Shown piece by piece: positions 17,397 through 25,564 of a stretch of DNA of 36,585 nucleotides. Each line of letters begins with the position of its first letter. Positions within the stretch are counted from its first letter, which is position 1. The position numbers and the translations under genes were made by a program. The stretch covers positions 1 through 36,585 of the forward strand of contig JAJFJG010000049.1 of the NCBI GenBank assembly GCA_021774265.1. Reading direction: 5' to 3'. The notes beneath the pieces are model-generated. The model had not been told where the DNA came from and searched no databases. It saw nothing but the letters and a program-made list of their open reading frames with translations. The DNA comes from Nitrosomonas sp. (GTDB lineage Bacteria > Pseudomonadota > Gammaproteobacteria > Burkholderiales > Nitrosomonadaceae).

Positions 17397-17723
17397 ATGA
17401 CTATAAATATAGACAATTTATCTGAAGAAGAACTAATTGAGTTGAACCACAAAATAGTAGAGCGTCTAAAGTTTTTAGAAACTATGCACACTCACCATGA
17501 AATGATGCAATTCATTCCTGGTGAACAGGTTACTTTTGATCCACCTGGTAGAGGAAGGAAAATTGGTACGCTAGTCAAATTCAATAAAAAAACAGTCACC
17601 ATCATTACAGAGAGTGGGCAAAAATGGAATGTCTCGCCACATTTAATTAGTAAAGTAAAAAATATAAAAACAAAGAATCATCCCAAAAAAAACGGTAACA
17701 TAATTGATTTACATGATAAATAA
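17397..17723 (+). CDS. Conserved-looking small hypothetical protein with SH3/KOW-like core
   Basis: A 108-residue protein. The N-terminal third is a predicted helix (LSEEELIELNHKIVERLKFL), followed by a small beta-rich core with FIPGEQVTFDPPGRGRK, IGTLVKFNKKTVTIITESGQ and KWNVSPHLISKV, then a basic, Lys-rich tail. The core looks like a small SH3/KOW-type barrel, which often binds nucleic acids or other proteins. I recall similar short proteins of unknown function in gammaproteobacteria. No strong ribosome binding site is visible; it follows a decayed accessory region, so it could be a transferred gene. Function unknown. Confidence 0.65.
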   Translation: MTINIDNLSEEELIELNHKIVERLKFLETMHTHHEMMQFIPGEQVTFDPPGRGRKIGTLVKFNKKTVTIITESGQKWNVSPHLISKVKNIKTKNHPKKNGNIIDLHDK

Positions 17724-17788
17724 CAAGGTGCAAACAACTCTGGACCGGTAAGCCTGGTGGGGTGTAATAATTGAAGGAGAAGATTAAC

Positions 17789-17941
17789 TTGAAATCATAT
17801 TTTATTCTCATGATAACCACCATGTTTCTGATGTTAGCTGCTTGTGAGAAAACAGAAGAAACAATAGACAGAATCGATGATGCGTTTGATACAGATCCCT
17901 ACGAGAAAATCCGTGATGCGGCTGAAGATGCCGTCGAATAG
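17789..17941 (+). CDS. Very small lipoprotein with TTG start
   Basis: A 50-residue lipoprotein. A strong ribosome binding site (AAGGAG) stands about 9 bases before TTG at 17789; the peptide then reads KSYFILMITTMFLMLAAC, giving a lipobox LAAC with the Cys at about residue 19. The mature part is about 32 residues and acidic (EKTEETIDRIDDAFDTDPYE, ending AEDAVE). An ATG at 17810 is also in frame but has no good site ahead and would shorten the signal. It resembles small entericidin-like or anti-aggregation lipoproteins only in general form. It converges with the RNase H-like gene. Confidence 0.7.
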   Translation: MKSYFILMITTMFLMLAACEKTEETIDRIDDAFDTDPYEKIRDAAEDAVE

Positions 17942-17985
17942 TGTGTACCACCAATTGGGCTGTCACTTGTTACTCAATTTTCGCG

Positions 17986-18474
17986 CTAAGAGTTGTTTCG
18001 CAACGCACGTCTTGATGCTTGGTCAACTAATCCAAATAATTTGTCGATCCCATCTTTTTTACTAGATGCCTGATGGCCGATCACTTTGATAAATAGGCAA
18101 TTTAGTTTGTCGGTTAGCCGATAGAACTCTTGATACAGCTCATAATTGTTTAGTCGTTTATTTTTGCTGGAGAAATAGTTATTTTTTTCAAGGCGGGCGC
18201 GTCTTCTTGGCAGCCCTATAATATTTTGCGAATCGGTATAAACCGTTAATGAGATGTCACTAACACTGGCTGAAGCAATCATTTCGTTCAACGCCCATAA
18301 TAATGCTTGCAATTCCAGTTTGGTCGAGCTGGTATGCTCAAAACGCTTTACTTTTACGGTGTCTTTTAGTGGCTCTATAGGTGTATCTAAATCAGATGTC
18401 ACAAGACAAGCACCGTAGCCGATCTTGAGTTGTGTATTGACACTGCCGTCGGTAAAAATATTCAGATGAGTCAT
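17986..18474 (-). CDS. RNase HI-fold protein
   Basis: A 162-residue RNase H-like protein with the four acidic catalytic positions: Asp9 in NIFTDGSVN, Glu54 in SSTKLELQALLWAL, Asp81 in TVYTDSQNIIG and Asp151 near the C-terminus (GLVDQASRRAL). A His in VIGHQASSKK corresponds to the flexible catalytic loop. It is expected to cut the RNA strand of RNA:DNA hybrids. The sequence differs from the classical housekeeping rnhA (extended region with EPLKDTVKVKRFEH), so it may be an additional RNase H of the kind seen singly in many proteobacteria. It lies 76 bases downstream of the dehydrogenase gene on the same strand. Confidence 0.85.
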   Translation of the reverse strand: MTHLNIFTDGSVNTQLKIGYGACLVTSDLDTPIEPLKDTVKVKRFEHTSSTKLELQALLWALNEMIASASVSDISLTVYTDSQNIIGLPRRRARLEKNNYFSSKNKRLNNYELYQEFYRLTDKLNCLFIKVIGHQASSKKDGIDKLFGLVDQASRRALRNNS

Positions 18475-18550
18475 TATGCTGAAATTCGCTCAGAATTTGT
18501 CTGTCGTTTGTTTATATGGTTTTTTCTTTTTCAAAATACTTGCGATCATT

Positions 18551-19873
18551 TTAAGGCCAAATCCCGCGTATTAATGTCGCATTAGCCACTCTTTCAATCG
18601 CTGTTACTAAAGCAACTGTGCGAAAGTCTGGGCATTCAATGGGCTCACCCGTAATTTTGTCGATATTTCTCTCTTCGCCAACGACAAAGCCTTGCCAGCG
18701 TTTAAAAACGTTATCAACGCAATCATGCATCTTTTTCTTTAGCTTGTTATTGACAGTTTCAAGATCCCATTGCTCGTTTGCATGATTTTGCACCCATTCG
18801 TAGTAACTGACGGTTACGCCACCGGCGTTCGCGATGATGTCGGGTATAACGTAGACCTTGTTTCGTTGCAGAATACAGTCCGCTGCAGGCGTCGTTGGGT
18901 TGTTGGCGGCTTCCACGACGAGTTTCGCTTTGATGTTGTTGGCGTTACCGGCGTGAATTTGATTGCTGATGGCGGCGGGGACGAGGATGTCGCAGTCCAC
19001 TTTAATGAGTTCTTCGTTGGTGAGTGTTAATGTGCCTGGCAAGCCAGTCATGCAGCCGTGTTGCTGCTTAAAAGCAATAACTTCGTCAAGATTGAGTCCC
19101 GCTTCTGAGTAAATACAGCCGCTACTGTCGCTTAAAGCTATAATCTTTGCGCCTTGTCTGCAGAATGCTTGCGCTGCAATTTTTCCTACATTACCGAAAC
19201 CCTGGATTGCAACACGCGCACCGGCAACTTCGCTTAATTCTGGAATCAGCTCTTTGGAGAGGAAACGTTCAGTGGCATATAAACAACCTTGTCCTGTGGC
19301 TTCAGTTCGACCATATGATCCACCTAAGTCGATTGGTTTGCCAGTGACGACGGGGCGATTGTTTTTTCCGGGACTGAGTACATCATAAGTGTCGTATATC
19401 CATGCCATGGTTTGCTCATTTGTGTACATATCGGGCGCAGGTACATCAATGTGTGGTCCAATTACTTCTAGAAAATCTGAAGTAAAACGGCGAGTAATAC
19501 GTCTTAGTTCATTGCTGCTAAGCTCTTTTGTATTGCAAATGACAGCACCTTTTGCGCCACCAAACGGGATATTAACCAATGCACATTTCCATGTCATGAG
19601 CTTGGCGAGTGAAACGACTTCTTCTTCAGTGACATCGGGGTGGTAGCGTACACCGCCTTTTCCTGGCCCAAAAACGTGATTATGAAGCACTCGAAAACAA
19701 CGAAACGTTTTGACGGAACCATCATCCAGTTCTATCGGAAAATTAATCGTGCAGATGCGTCTTGGCTGTTTGAGGAAGTCGATAAGGCCGTTTTGCAGGT
19801 GCTGTATACATGCGCTGGCTTTATCGAATTGCTGTTCACTGATCACTAGCGGATCTAATATTTCCTTATTCAT
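18551..19873 (-). CDS. Glu/Leu/Phe/Val-type amino acid dehydrogenase, probably glutamate dehydrogenase
   Basis: A 440-residue enzyme of the hexameric glutamate dehydrogenase family. The N-terminal substrate domain has FGPGKGGVRYHPDVTEEEV, the catalytic-lysine motif VNIPFGGAKGAVI and DVPAPDMYTNEQTMAWIYD. The C-terminal Rossmann domain has RVAIQGFGNVGKIAAQAF, and the late VSYYEWVQN matches GDH rather than leucine dehydrogenase. It should interconvert glutamate and 2-oxoglutarate plus ammonia; the cofactor (NAD or NADP) is not certain. It starts 13 bases after the yjgA stop on the same strand, so the two may share a transcript. The ribosome binding site is weak. Confidence 0.92.
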   Translation of the reverse strand: MNKEILDPLVISEQQFDKASACIQHLQNGLIDFLKQPRRICTINFPIELDDGSVKTFRCFRVLHNHVFGPGKGGVRYHPDVTEEEVVSLAKLMTWKCALVNIPFGGAKGAVICNTKELSSNELRRITRRFTSDFLEVIGPHIDVPAPDMYTNEQTMAWIYDTYDVLSPGKNNRPVVTGKPIDLGGSYGRTEATGQGCLYATERFLSKELIPELSEVAGARVAIQGFGNVGKIAAQAFCRQGAKIIALSDSSGCIYSEAGLNLDEVIAFKQQHGCMTGLPGTLTLTNEELIKVDCDILVPAAISNQIHAGNANNIKAKLVVEAANNPTTPAADCILQRNKVYVIPDIIANAGGVTVSYYEWVQNHANEQWDLETVNNKLKKKMHDCVDNVFKRWQGFVVGEERNIDKITGEPIECPDFRTVALVTAIERVANATLIRGIWP

Positions 19874-19886
19874 ATCGTTAAACTAT

Positions 19887-20414
19887 CTATTCAGTTGATT
19901 CTGGTATTTCAGAGATAACCTCTTGCAACACTTGAAAAATAAGGCGAAAGCTTTTGGGAGTTTTGTTGGCTACTTTTTCTTTATGCGCGTTACGAGCAAG
20001 TAGCCGTAATTGTTGCATATCAGCGCCTGGGTATTTATTGCCAAATTCTGTAAAAGAATCATCATCGGCTAGCAGGCGTGCGCGCCAATTTTCGATTAAA
20101 TGCAGGCGAGCTTTATTTTGTAGTGATACGTTCTTCCTGGTATTAATCTTTTCCTGAATTGGCACAACATCGACATTGCGCATGAGTTTGCCAATGTATT
20201 GCATTTGGCGGCGACGGGCGCCATGTTTCTTTGTTTGCTTAGCGAGCAGGATCGCGTCCATCAGTATTTCTGGTAAGTCCAGTTCATTCAGCTGTTTAAG
20301 CTCAAACTCAACCAGTTGCTCACCCATGTCTTGTAATACATGCATTTCGTGTTTTCGTTGTGTTTTACTGGGAGATAAATCTGAGTCGATCTCGCCTTCT
20401 GAATTATTTTGCAC
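19887..20414 (-). CDS. yjgA: YjgA/DarP-family (DUF615) ribosome-associated protein
   Basis: A 175-residue all-helical protein of the YjgA/DarP family, which binds late 50S assembly intermediates. Family marks visible are SPSKTQRKHEMHVLQDMGEQ, LDLPEILMDAILLAKQ, RRRQMQYIGKLMRNVD and LRLLARNAHKEKVANKTPKS. The start is GTG at 20414 with AGG about 6 bases ahead; starting later would cut the conserved SKTQRKHE motif. It is divergent from pmbA with a 100-base shared promoter gap; this gene pair is commonly found together in gamma- and betaproteobacteria. The start choice is reasonably sure. Confidence 0.9.
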   Translation of the reverse strand: MQNNSEGEIDSDLSPSKTQRKHEMHVLQDMGEQLVEFELKQLNELDLPEILMDAILLAKQTKKHGARRRQMQYIGKLMRNVDVVPIQEKINTRKNVSLQNKARLHLIENWRARLLADDDSFTEFGNKYPGADMQQLRLLARNAHKEKVANKTPKSFRLIFQVLQEVISEIPESTE

Positions 20415-20514
20415 GGCAACCTATATAAAGCGATGTCAAGAAGCTGATATCATACGCCATATTCTTTTTACAATCGCTACACTTAATTATTTCCCAGTCT
20501 ATAAAATTCAATCT

Positions 20515-21873
20515 ATGAACAATTCTTCTGAATCAGCTCCCCGTTTTTCATATCAGCTCGCAACGCTTCAACAAATTTCACGTGATATTCTAGATCATGC
20601 CAAACTAGGGGGGGCGACTGCTTGTGAATGCAATGTGTCGGATGGCTTTGGTCAAACAGTCACGGTGCGCCAGAATGAAGTGGAAACGATTGAATATAAT
20701 CGTGACAAAGGGCTGTCGGTGACGGTTTATATTGGCCGAAAGCGCGGCAATGCCAGCACTTCTGATTTTTCTCCTCAAGCCATTAATGATACCGTTGCAG
20801 CAGCGCTTTCTATTGCACGCTATACAGCAGAAGATGATTGCGCAGGATTGGCTGACCCAAAATTATTCGCGCAGACTTTTCCTGACCTTGATTTATATCA
20901 CCCGTGGACATTGCCAGTGGAAGATGCGATTCAATTGGCCCGCATATGCGAGGCAGCTGCTTTAGCCGTAGATAAACGTATTTCAAACTCGGAAGGTGCA
21001 AGTGTCTCATTAAGTGAGTCACAATTCATTTATGCGAATAGTCTTGGTTTCATGGGAGGGTATCCGTTGTCACGTCAGAGTGTGAGTTGCTCCGTCATTG
21101 CTCAGCAAGATAAAGCCATGCAACGAGATTATTGGTATAGCGTAGCGCGTGATGTTGCGGATTTGGAGCAAGTTGATGTTGTTGGAAAAAAATCTGGGGA
21201 GCGCGCTATCGCGCGTTTGGGCGCACGAAAAATTCCAACCTGTGAAATGCCTGTATTGTTTGAAGCGCCGGTTGCTTCCAGTTTGATGAATCATTTTGTA
21301 GGCGCTGTCAGTGGTAGTAGCCTTTATCGGAAGTCATCCTTCCTGCTTGACAGCGTTGGCAAACAAACATTTGCACCAGATATTCAAATTCGGGAGTTGC
21401 CGTTCATTAAGAAAGGCTTGGCCAGTGGTGTGTTTGACGATGAAGGCGTTGCAACAGTTGAGCGCAACGTGGTTGAAAATGGGGTGGTGCAAGGTTATTT
21501 TTTGAGCAGTTATTCTGCGCGAAAATTGGGATTGCAAACAACAGGTAATGCTGGCGGCAGTCACAATTTGGTACTGGAAAACAACGCGCCTGAAGATTTC
21601 GCTGCGCTACTTAAGAAAATGGACAAAGGCTTGTTGGTTACTGAATTAATGGGTCATGGCGTTAATGGTGTGACGGGCGATTATTCTCGTGGTGCTTCTG
21701 GCTATTGGGTGGAAAGTGGCGAGATTCAATACCCCGTTGAGGAAATCACTATCGCTGGTAATGTGAAGAATATGTTGCTGGGTATTGTTGGCGTTGGTAA
21801 TGACACGCTTATTCGTGGATCAAAGAAATGTGGCTCAATACTCATTGATAAGATGACGATTGCCGGTAGCTAG
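20515..21873 (+). CDS. pmbA: TldE/PmbA-type metalloprotease
   Basis: A 452-residue PmbA (TldE), partner of TldD in a cytoplasmic metalloprotease that matures peptides such as microcin B17 and degrades CcdA. Segments of the family include VSDGFGQTVTVRQNEVETIE, GASVSLSESQFIYANSLGF, PVLFEAPVASSLMNHFVGAVSG, VVENGVVQGYFLSSYSAR, ELMGHGVNGVTGDYSRGASG and VGNDTLIRGSKKCGS. The long open frame extends to 20176, but the part before 20515 is antisense to yjgA and the ATG at 20515 gives the normal length. tldD itself is not in the window. dctQ starts 33 bases after its stop. Confidence 0.95.
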   Translation: MNNSSESAPRFSYQLATLQQISRDILDHAKLGGATACECNVSDGFGQTVTVRQNEVETIEYNRDKGLSVTVYIGRKRGNASTSDFSPQAINDTVAAALSIARYTAEDDCAGLADPKLFAQTFPDLDLYHPWTLPVEDAIQLARICEAAALAVDKRISNSEGASVSLSESQFIYANSLGFMGGYPLSRQSVSCSVIAQQDKAMQRDYWYSVARDVADLEQVDVVGKKSGERAIARLGARKIPTCEMPVLFEAPVASSLMNHFVGAVSGSSLYRKSSFLLDSVGKQTFAPDIQIRELPFIKKGLASGVFDDEGVATVERNVVENGVVQGYFLSSYSARKLGLQTTGNAGGSHNLVLENNAPEDFAALLKKMDKGLLVTELMGHGVNGVTGDYSRGASGYWVESGEIQYPVEEITIAGNVKNMLLGIVGVGNDTLIRGSKKCGSILIDKMTIAGS

Positions 21874-21905
21874 TCTCTATCATCTCTTAATCTAAGAAAT
21901 TTCCA

Positions 21906-22460
21906 ATGAGCTTTCTTCGCAAGTTTGAGCAAGTTGTTGGAAAGTTGTCGGGCGCATTTGGTTGGTTGGCGGGTTGGTTGTGCATCTTGATGATTTGTGT
22001 GGTGTTCATTGACGTTGTCGCACGCTATGGATTTGATGCTGGCTCGATTGCTATGCAAGAGTTAGAGTGGCATTTATTTGCTGCTGTCTTTTTGCTTGGC
22101 GCAGCGTACACCATGCGTGAAGATGCGAATGTGCGGGTAGATGTGTTTTATGCGCGAATGACCCCGCGTAAAAGAGCCATAGTTGATATATTTGGCACCA
22201 TCGTTTTTGTCATTCCCATGTGTTCGTTGATTCTTTATAGTTCCTACGATTTCGTTTCTTATTCCTATCAAGTACAAGAAATTTCCAGTGATCCGGGTGG
22301 ATTGCCTTATCGGTTTGCTTTCCGGGCATTACTGCCATTGGGTTATTTCCTGGTCATGATCCAGTCTTTCGCAGTCATTTCGCGCAACGTGCGTTTGCTT
22401 GCTGGCGATGATGATACGTCACTCATGAGTATATCTTCGCATCATATGGAAAAATTATGA
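21906..22460 (+). CDS. dctQ: TRAP transporter small membrane subunit (DctQ type)
   Basis: A 184-residue four-helix membrane protein of the TRAP DctQ family. Segments are WLAGWLCILMICVVFIDVV, the MQELEWHLFAAVFLLGAAYTM motif typical of DctQ, VRVDVFYARMTPRKRAIVD, and a final helix before a polar C-terminus. It should join with the large DctM subunit (overlapping by four bases, ATGA) and a periplasmic binding protein (DctP) to take up an organic acid or related substrate with sodium or protons. No DctP gene is in the window, so the substrate is unknown. It lies 33 bases after pmbA. Confidence 0.92.
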   Translation: MSFLRKFEQVVGKLSGAFGWLAGWLCILMICVVFIDVVARYGFDAGSIAMQELEWHLFAAVFLLGAAYTMREDANVRVDVFYARMTPRKRAIVDIFGTIVFVIPMCSLILYSSYDFVSYSYQVQEISSDPGGLPYRFAFRALLPLGYFLVMIQSFAVISRNVRLLAGDDDTSLMSISSHHMEKL

Positions 22461-23740
22461 TCGCGTTGGTCATGTTTGTCGTGTGTCTGTTGATGTTAAC
22501 ACTGGGGTTTCCGGTGGCATTTACGTTTGGTGGTGTGGCACTGTTTTTCGGGCTTTATTCCGAAGGCTTGCAACTCTTCATGTTAGTGGCCTATCGCATG
22601 GAGTCCATTATGACCAACGTTGTTTTGATGGCTGTGCCGCTGTTCATTTTCATGGGCCTCATTCTGGAAAAATCGGGCATTGCTGAGCGAATGCTAGAAT
22701 CCATGGGCTCATTATTTGGTCATGTGCGTGGTGGGTTAGCGGTTTCTACCGTTTTAGTTGGTATGATGCTCGCCGCATCAACAGGTGTGGTCGGTGCGTC
22801 TGTGGTGACGATGGGCCTCATTGCACTGCCTGTGATGTTGAAATATAACTACGACAAGCAATTAACCAGCGGCGTGATTTGCGCCTCAGGTACTTTGGGG
22901 CAAATTATTCCGCCGTCCATCGTGCTCATTATTTTGGCGGATGTTTTGCATCAACCCGTGGGAGATTTATACCGCGCTGCATTACTGCCTGGCATGTTGT
23001 TAGTTGTGTTGTACATTGCCTATTGTCTCTTATTGGCATATTTCAAAAAAGGCGTTGCACCACCCATGCTGTGTAGCAACATGCCGCGCGCTCTGCGATA
23101 TTGGCAAGCATTCAAAGCCATTGTGCCCGCATTAACATTGATTGTTGTGGTGCTAGGGACGGTAATTGTCGGTGTCGCGACTCCCACTGAGTCCGCCGCG
23201 ATGGGTGCAGTCGGTGCCGTATTATTGGCGTTAGTCGGTGGCAATTTAAAATTTACCATGCTGCATCAGGTGGCTATGGAAACCACCAAAATCAGCGCTA
23301 TGGTATTCACCATCCTCGCGGGTGCAACATTTTTTTCGATGGTGTTTACTTACACTGGTGGTGACGAAGCTGTTGAACAGATTATGGAACACCTGCCGGG
23401 CGGTAAATGGGGGTTTATTGTGCTCATGATGGCGATCATATTCCTGCTGGGATTCTTTATTGATTTCGTTGAAATTGCATACATTTTTATCCCAATGATC
23501 GCACCTATACTGCTCACTCAAGGCATTGACCCACTTTGGTTTGGCATACTCGTCGCATTAAATTTACAAGCCTCATTTCTCACGCCACCGTTTGGGTTTT
23601 CGCTATTTTATTTACGTGGCGTAGCGCCGTCATCCATTCAAACGCCCGATATCTATCGTGGTATTATTCCCTTCATTTTTCTTCAGCTGGTGACACTAGT
23701 GGTTGTGATCCTGTTTCCGGGAATTATTCGGGTGTTTTGA
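22457..23740 (+). CDS. dctM: TRAP transporter large membrane subunit (DctM type)
   Basis: A 427-residue DctM permease with about twelve helices in the ion-transporter-like fold. Typical motifs are VVLMAVPLFIFMGLILEKSG, AASTGVVGASVVTMGLIALP, ICASGTLGQIIPPSIVLIIL, VGVATPTESAAMGAVGAVLL and LNLQASFLTPPFGFSLFYL. It pairs with the adjacent DctQ. The subfamily looks like the mannitol/chloroaromatic-type TRAP permeases, but the substrate cannot be read. The gene ends 10 bases before the convergent tusA-like gene, with no clear terminator between the two. Confidence 0.95.
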   Translation: MIALVMFVVCLLMLTLGFPVAFTFGGVALFFGLYSEGLQLFMLVAYRMESIMTNVVLMAVPLFIFMGLILEKSGIAERMLESMGSLFGHVRGGLAVSTVLVGMMLAASTGVVGASVVTMGLIALPVMLKYNYDKQLTSGVICASGTLGQIIPPSIVLIILADVLHQPVGDLYRAALLPGMLLVVLYIAYCLLLAYFKKGVAPPMLCSNMPRALRYWQAFKAIVPALTLIVVVLGTVIVGVATPTESAAMGAVGAVLLALVGGNLKFTMLHQVAMETTKISAMVFTILAGATFFSMVFTYTGGDEAVEQIMEHLPGGKWGFIVLMMAIIFLLGFFIDFVEIAYIFIPMIAPILLTQGIDPLWFGILVALNLQASFLTPPFGFSLFYLRGVAPSSIQTPDIYRGIIPFIFLQLVTLVVVILFPGIIRVF

Positions 23741-23750
23741 TACCTGTGAA

Positions 23751-23978
23751 TCACTTCTTTTTTAAGACGAAAGTGAATTCCTCAGCCGTTTCAGACATTT
23801 TTAATAGCTCATTACCCGTCTGCTCAGCAAATACTTGGAAATCAATGATTGAACCAGGGTCGGTCGCAACAATCTCTAGGACCTGCCCGCTGGTCATTTC
23901 TGATAAAGCTTTTTTCGTGCGTAATATAGGTAGCGGGCAGACTAAGCCGCGTGTATCGAGTTCTTTATCGGTTTGCAT
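23751..23978 (-). CDS. TusA/SirA-family sulfur-carrier protein
   Basis: A 75-residue TusA-like protein: beta-alpha-beta fold with the N-terminal signature ELDTRGLVCPLPILRTKKAL, where the sulfur-carrying Cys is residue 14. The rest reads LEIVATDPGSIIDFQVF and ends with a lysine-rich tail. TusA family members move persulfide sulfur for tRNA thiolation, molybdenum cofactor or dissimilatory sulfur oxidation; which role applies is unknown, since no dsr, hdr or tus genes adjoin. It is single and convergent with dctM. Confidence 0.93.
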   Translation of the reverse strand: MQTDKELDTRGLVCPLPILRTKKALSEMTSGQVLEIVATDPGSIIDFQVFAEQTGNELLKMSETAEEFTFVLKKK

Positions 23979-24073
23979 TTTCTGTTAATGTAAATTTAAA
24001 TCGTGCCTATTATAAAATAGGTTCAATCAAAATTTATAAAGACTCTAAATAGAGTTCGTTTAGGAGTTTATCA

Positions 24074-24448
24074 ATGGGTGTTTTATCAAAATCACAGATG
24101 TTAATTGGCATGCTGGCTTTTGTATTGTTTCTGGTCGGTTGTTCTGTGACATCAGCTAAGCCAGAAACGCAGTCCATCAAAATGTTTATCGGTGAGCACA
24201 ATCTTACGCATTGTCAGTTTTTGGGTGATGTCATCGGAGCTTCAACTGTTAATTTAATAACTAGAAAACATCCGCCATACACAACCCGCATGATTGACGC
24301 TAGAAATAGCTTAAGAAATGAAGCTTATAAATTAGGCGGCAATATAATACATATTAGACGTACCCAAAATACAAGTCGATATGAATTTCTCGGTCTTGAT
24401 AAGAAAATAACCCTCGAAGGGAAAGCTTATTTTTGTAATGAATCTTGA
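24074..24448 (+). CDS. DUF4156-like outer-membrane or periplasmic lipoprotein
   Basis: A 124-residue lipoprotein. The signal reads up to FLVGCSVTS, lipobox Cys at about residue 23. The mature domain has CQFLGDVIGAS, ARNSLRNEAYKLGGNIIHI and a second and third Cys (HCQF, YFCNES), a pattern I associate with DUF4156/RcsF-like lipoproteins, which carry a small alpha/beta domain with a disulfide. A ribosome binding site (AGGAG) lies 8 bases before the ATG. It is alone and divergent from the tusA-like gene. Function unknown; envelope stress sensing is only a guess by family. Confidence 0.75.
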   Translation: MGVLSKSQMLIGMLAFVLFLVGCSVTSAKPETQSIKMFIGEHNLTHCQFLGDVIGASTVNLITRKHPPYTTRMIDARNSLRNEAYKLGGNIIHIRRTQNTSRYEFLGLDKKITLEGKAYFCNES

Positions 24449-24492
24449 GTGTAGTTGAGTATAGTTTTATTAAGTTATGTATGTGTTCATAG

Positions 24493-25451
<959 letters not shown>

Positions 25452-25564
25452 CCTTATGGTTGATTTAATGTCTGCTAATTTCAAACTTAACCAAATGCGC
25501 CGTTTTTTTTCAATCATCCAAACACCAAATTCGACTATGGAAATGACGTGAAACTATAATAATT

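Noticed and set aside
15740-17400. A CRISPR array or phage remnant in the accessory region.
   Set aside because: No direct repeats with regular spacers, and no phage structural or integrase genes were seen.
20176-20514. A 113-residue N-terminal extension of PmbA.
   Set aside because: This part is antisense to yjgA, has Cys/Ser-rich composition, and the ATG at 20515 gives the normal PmbA length.
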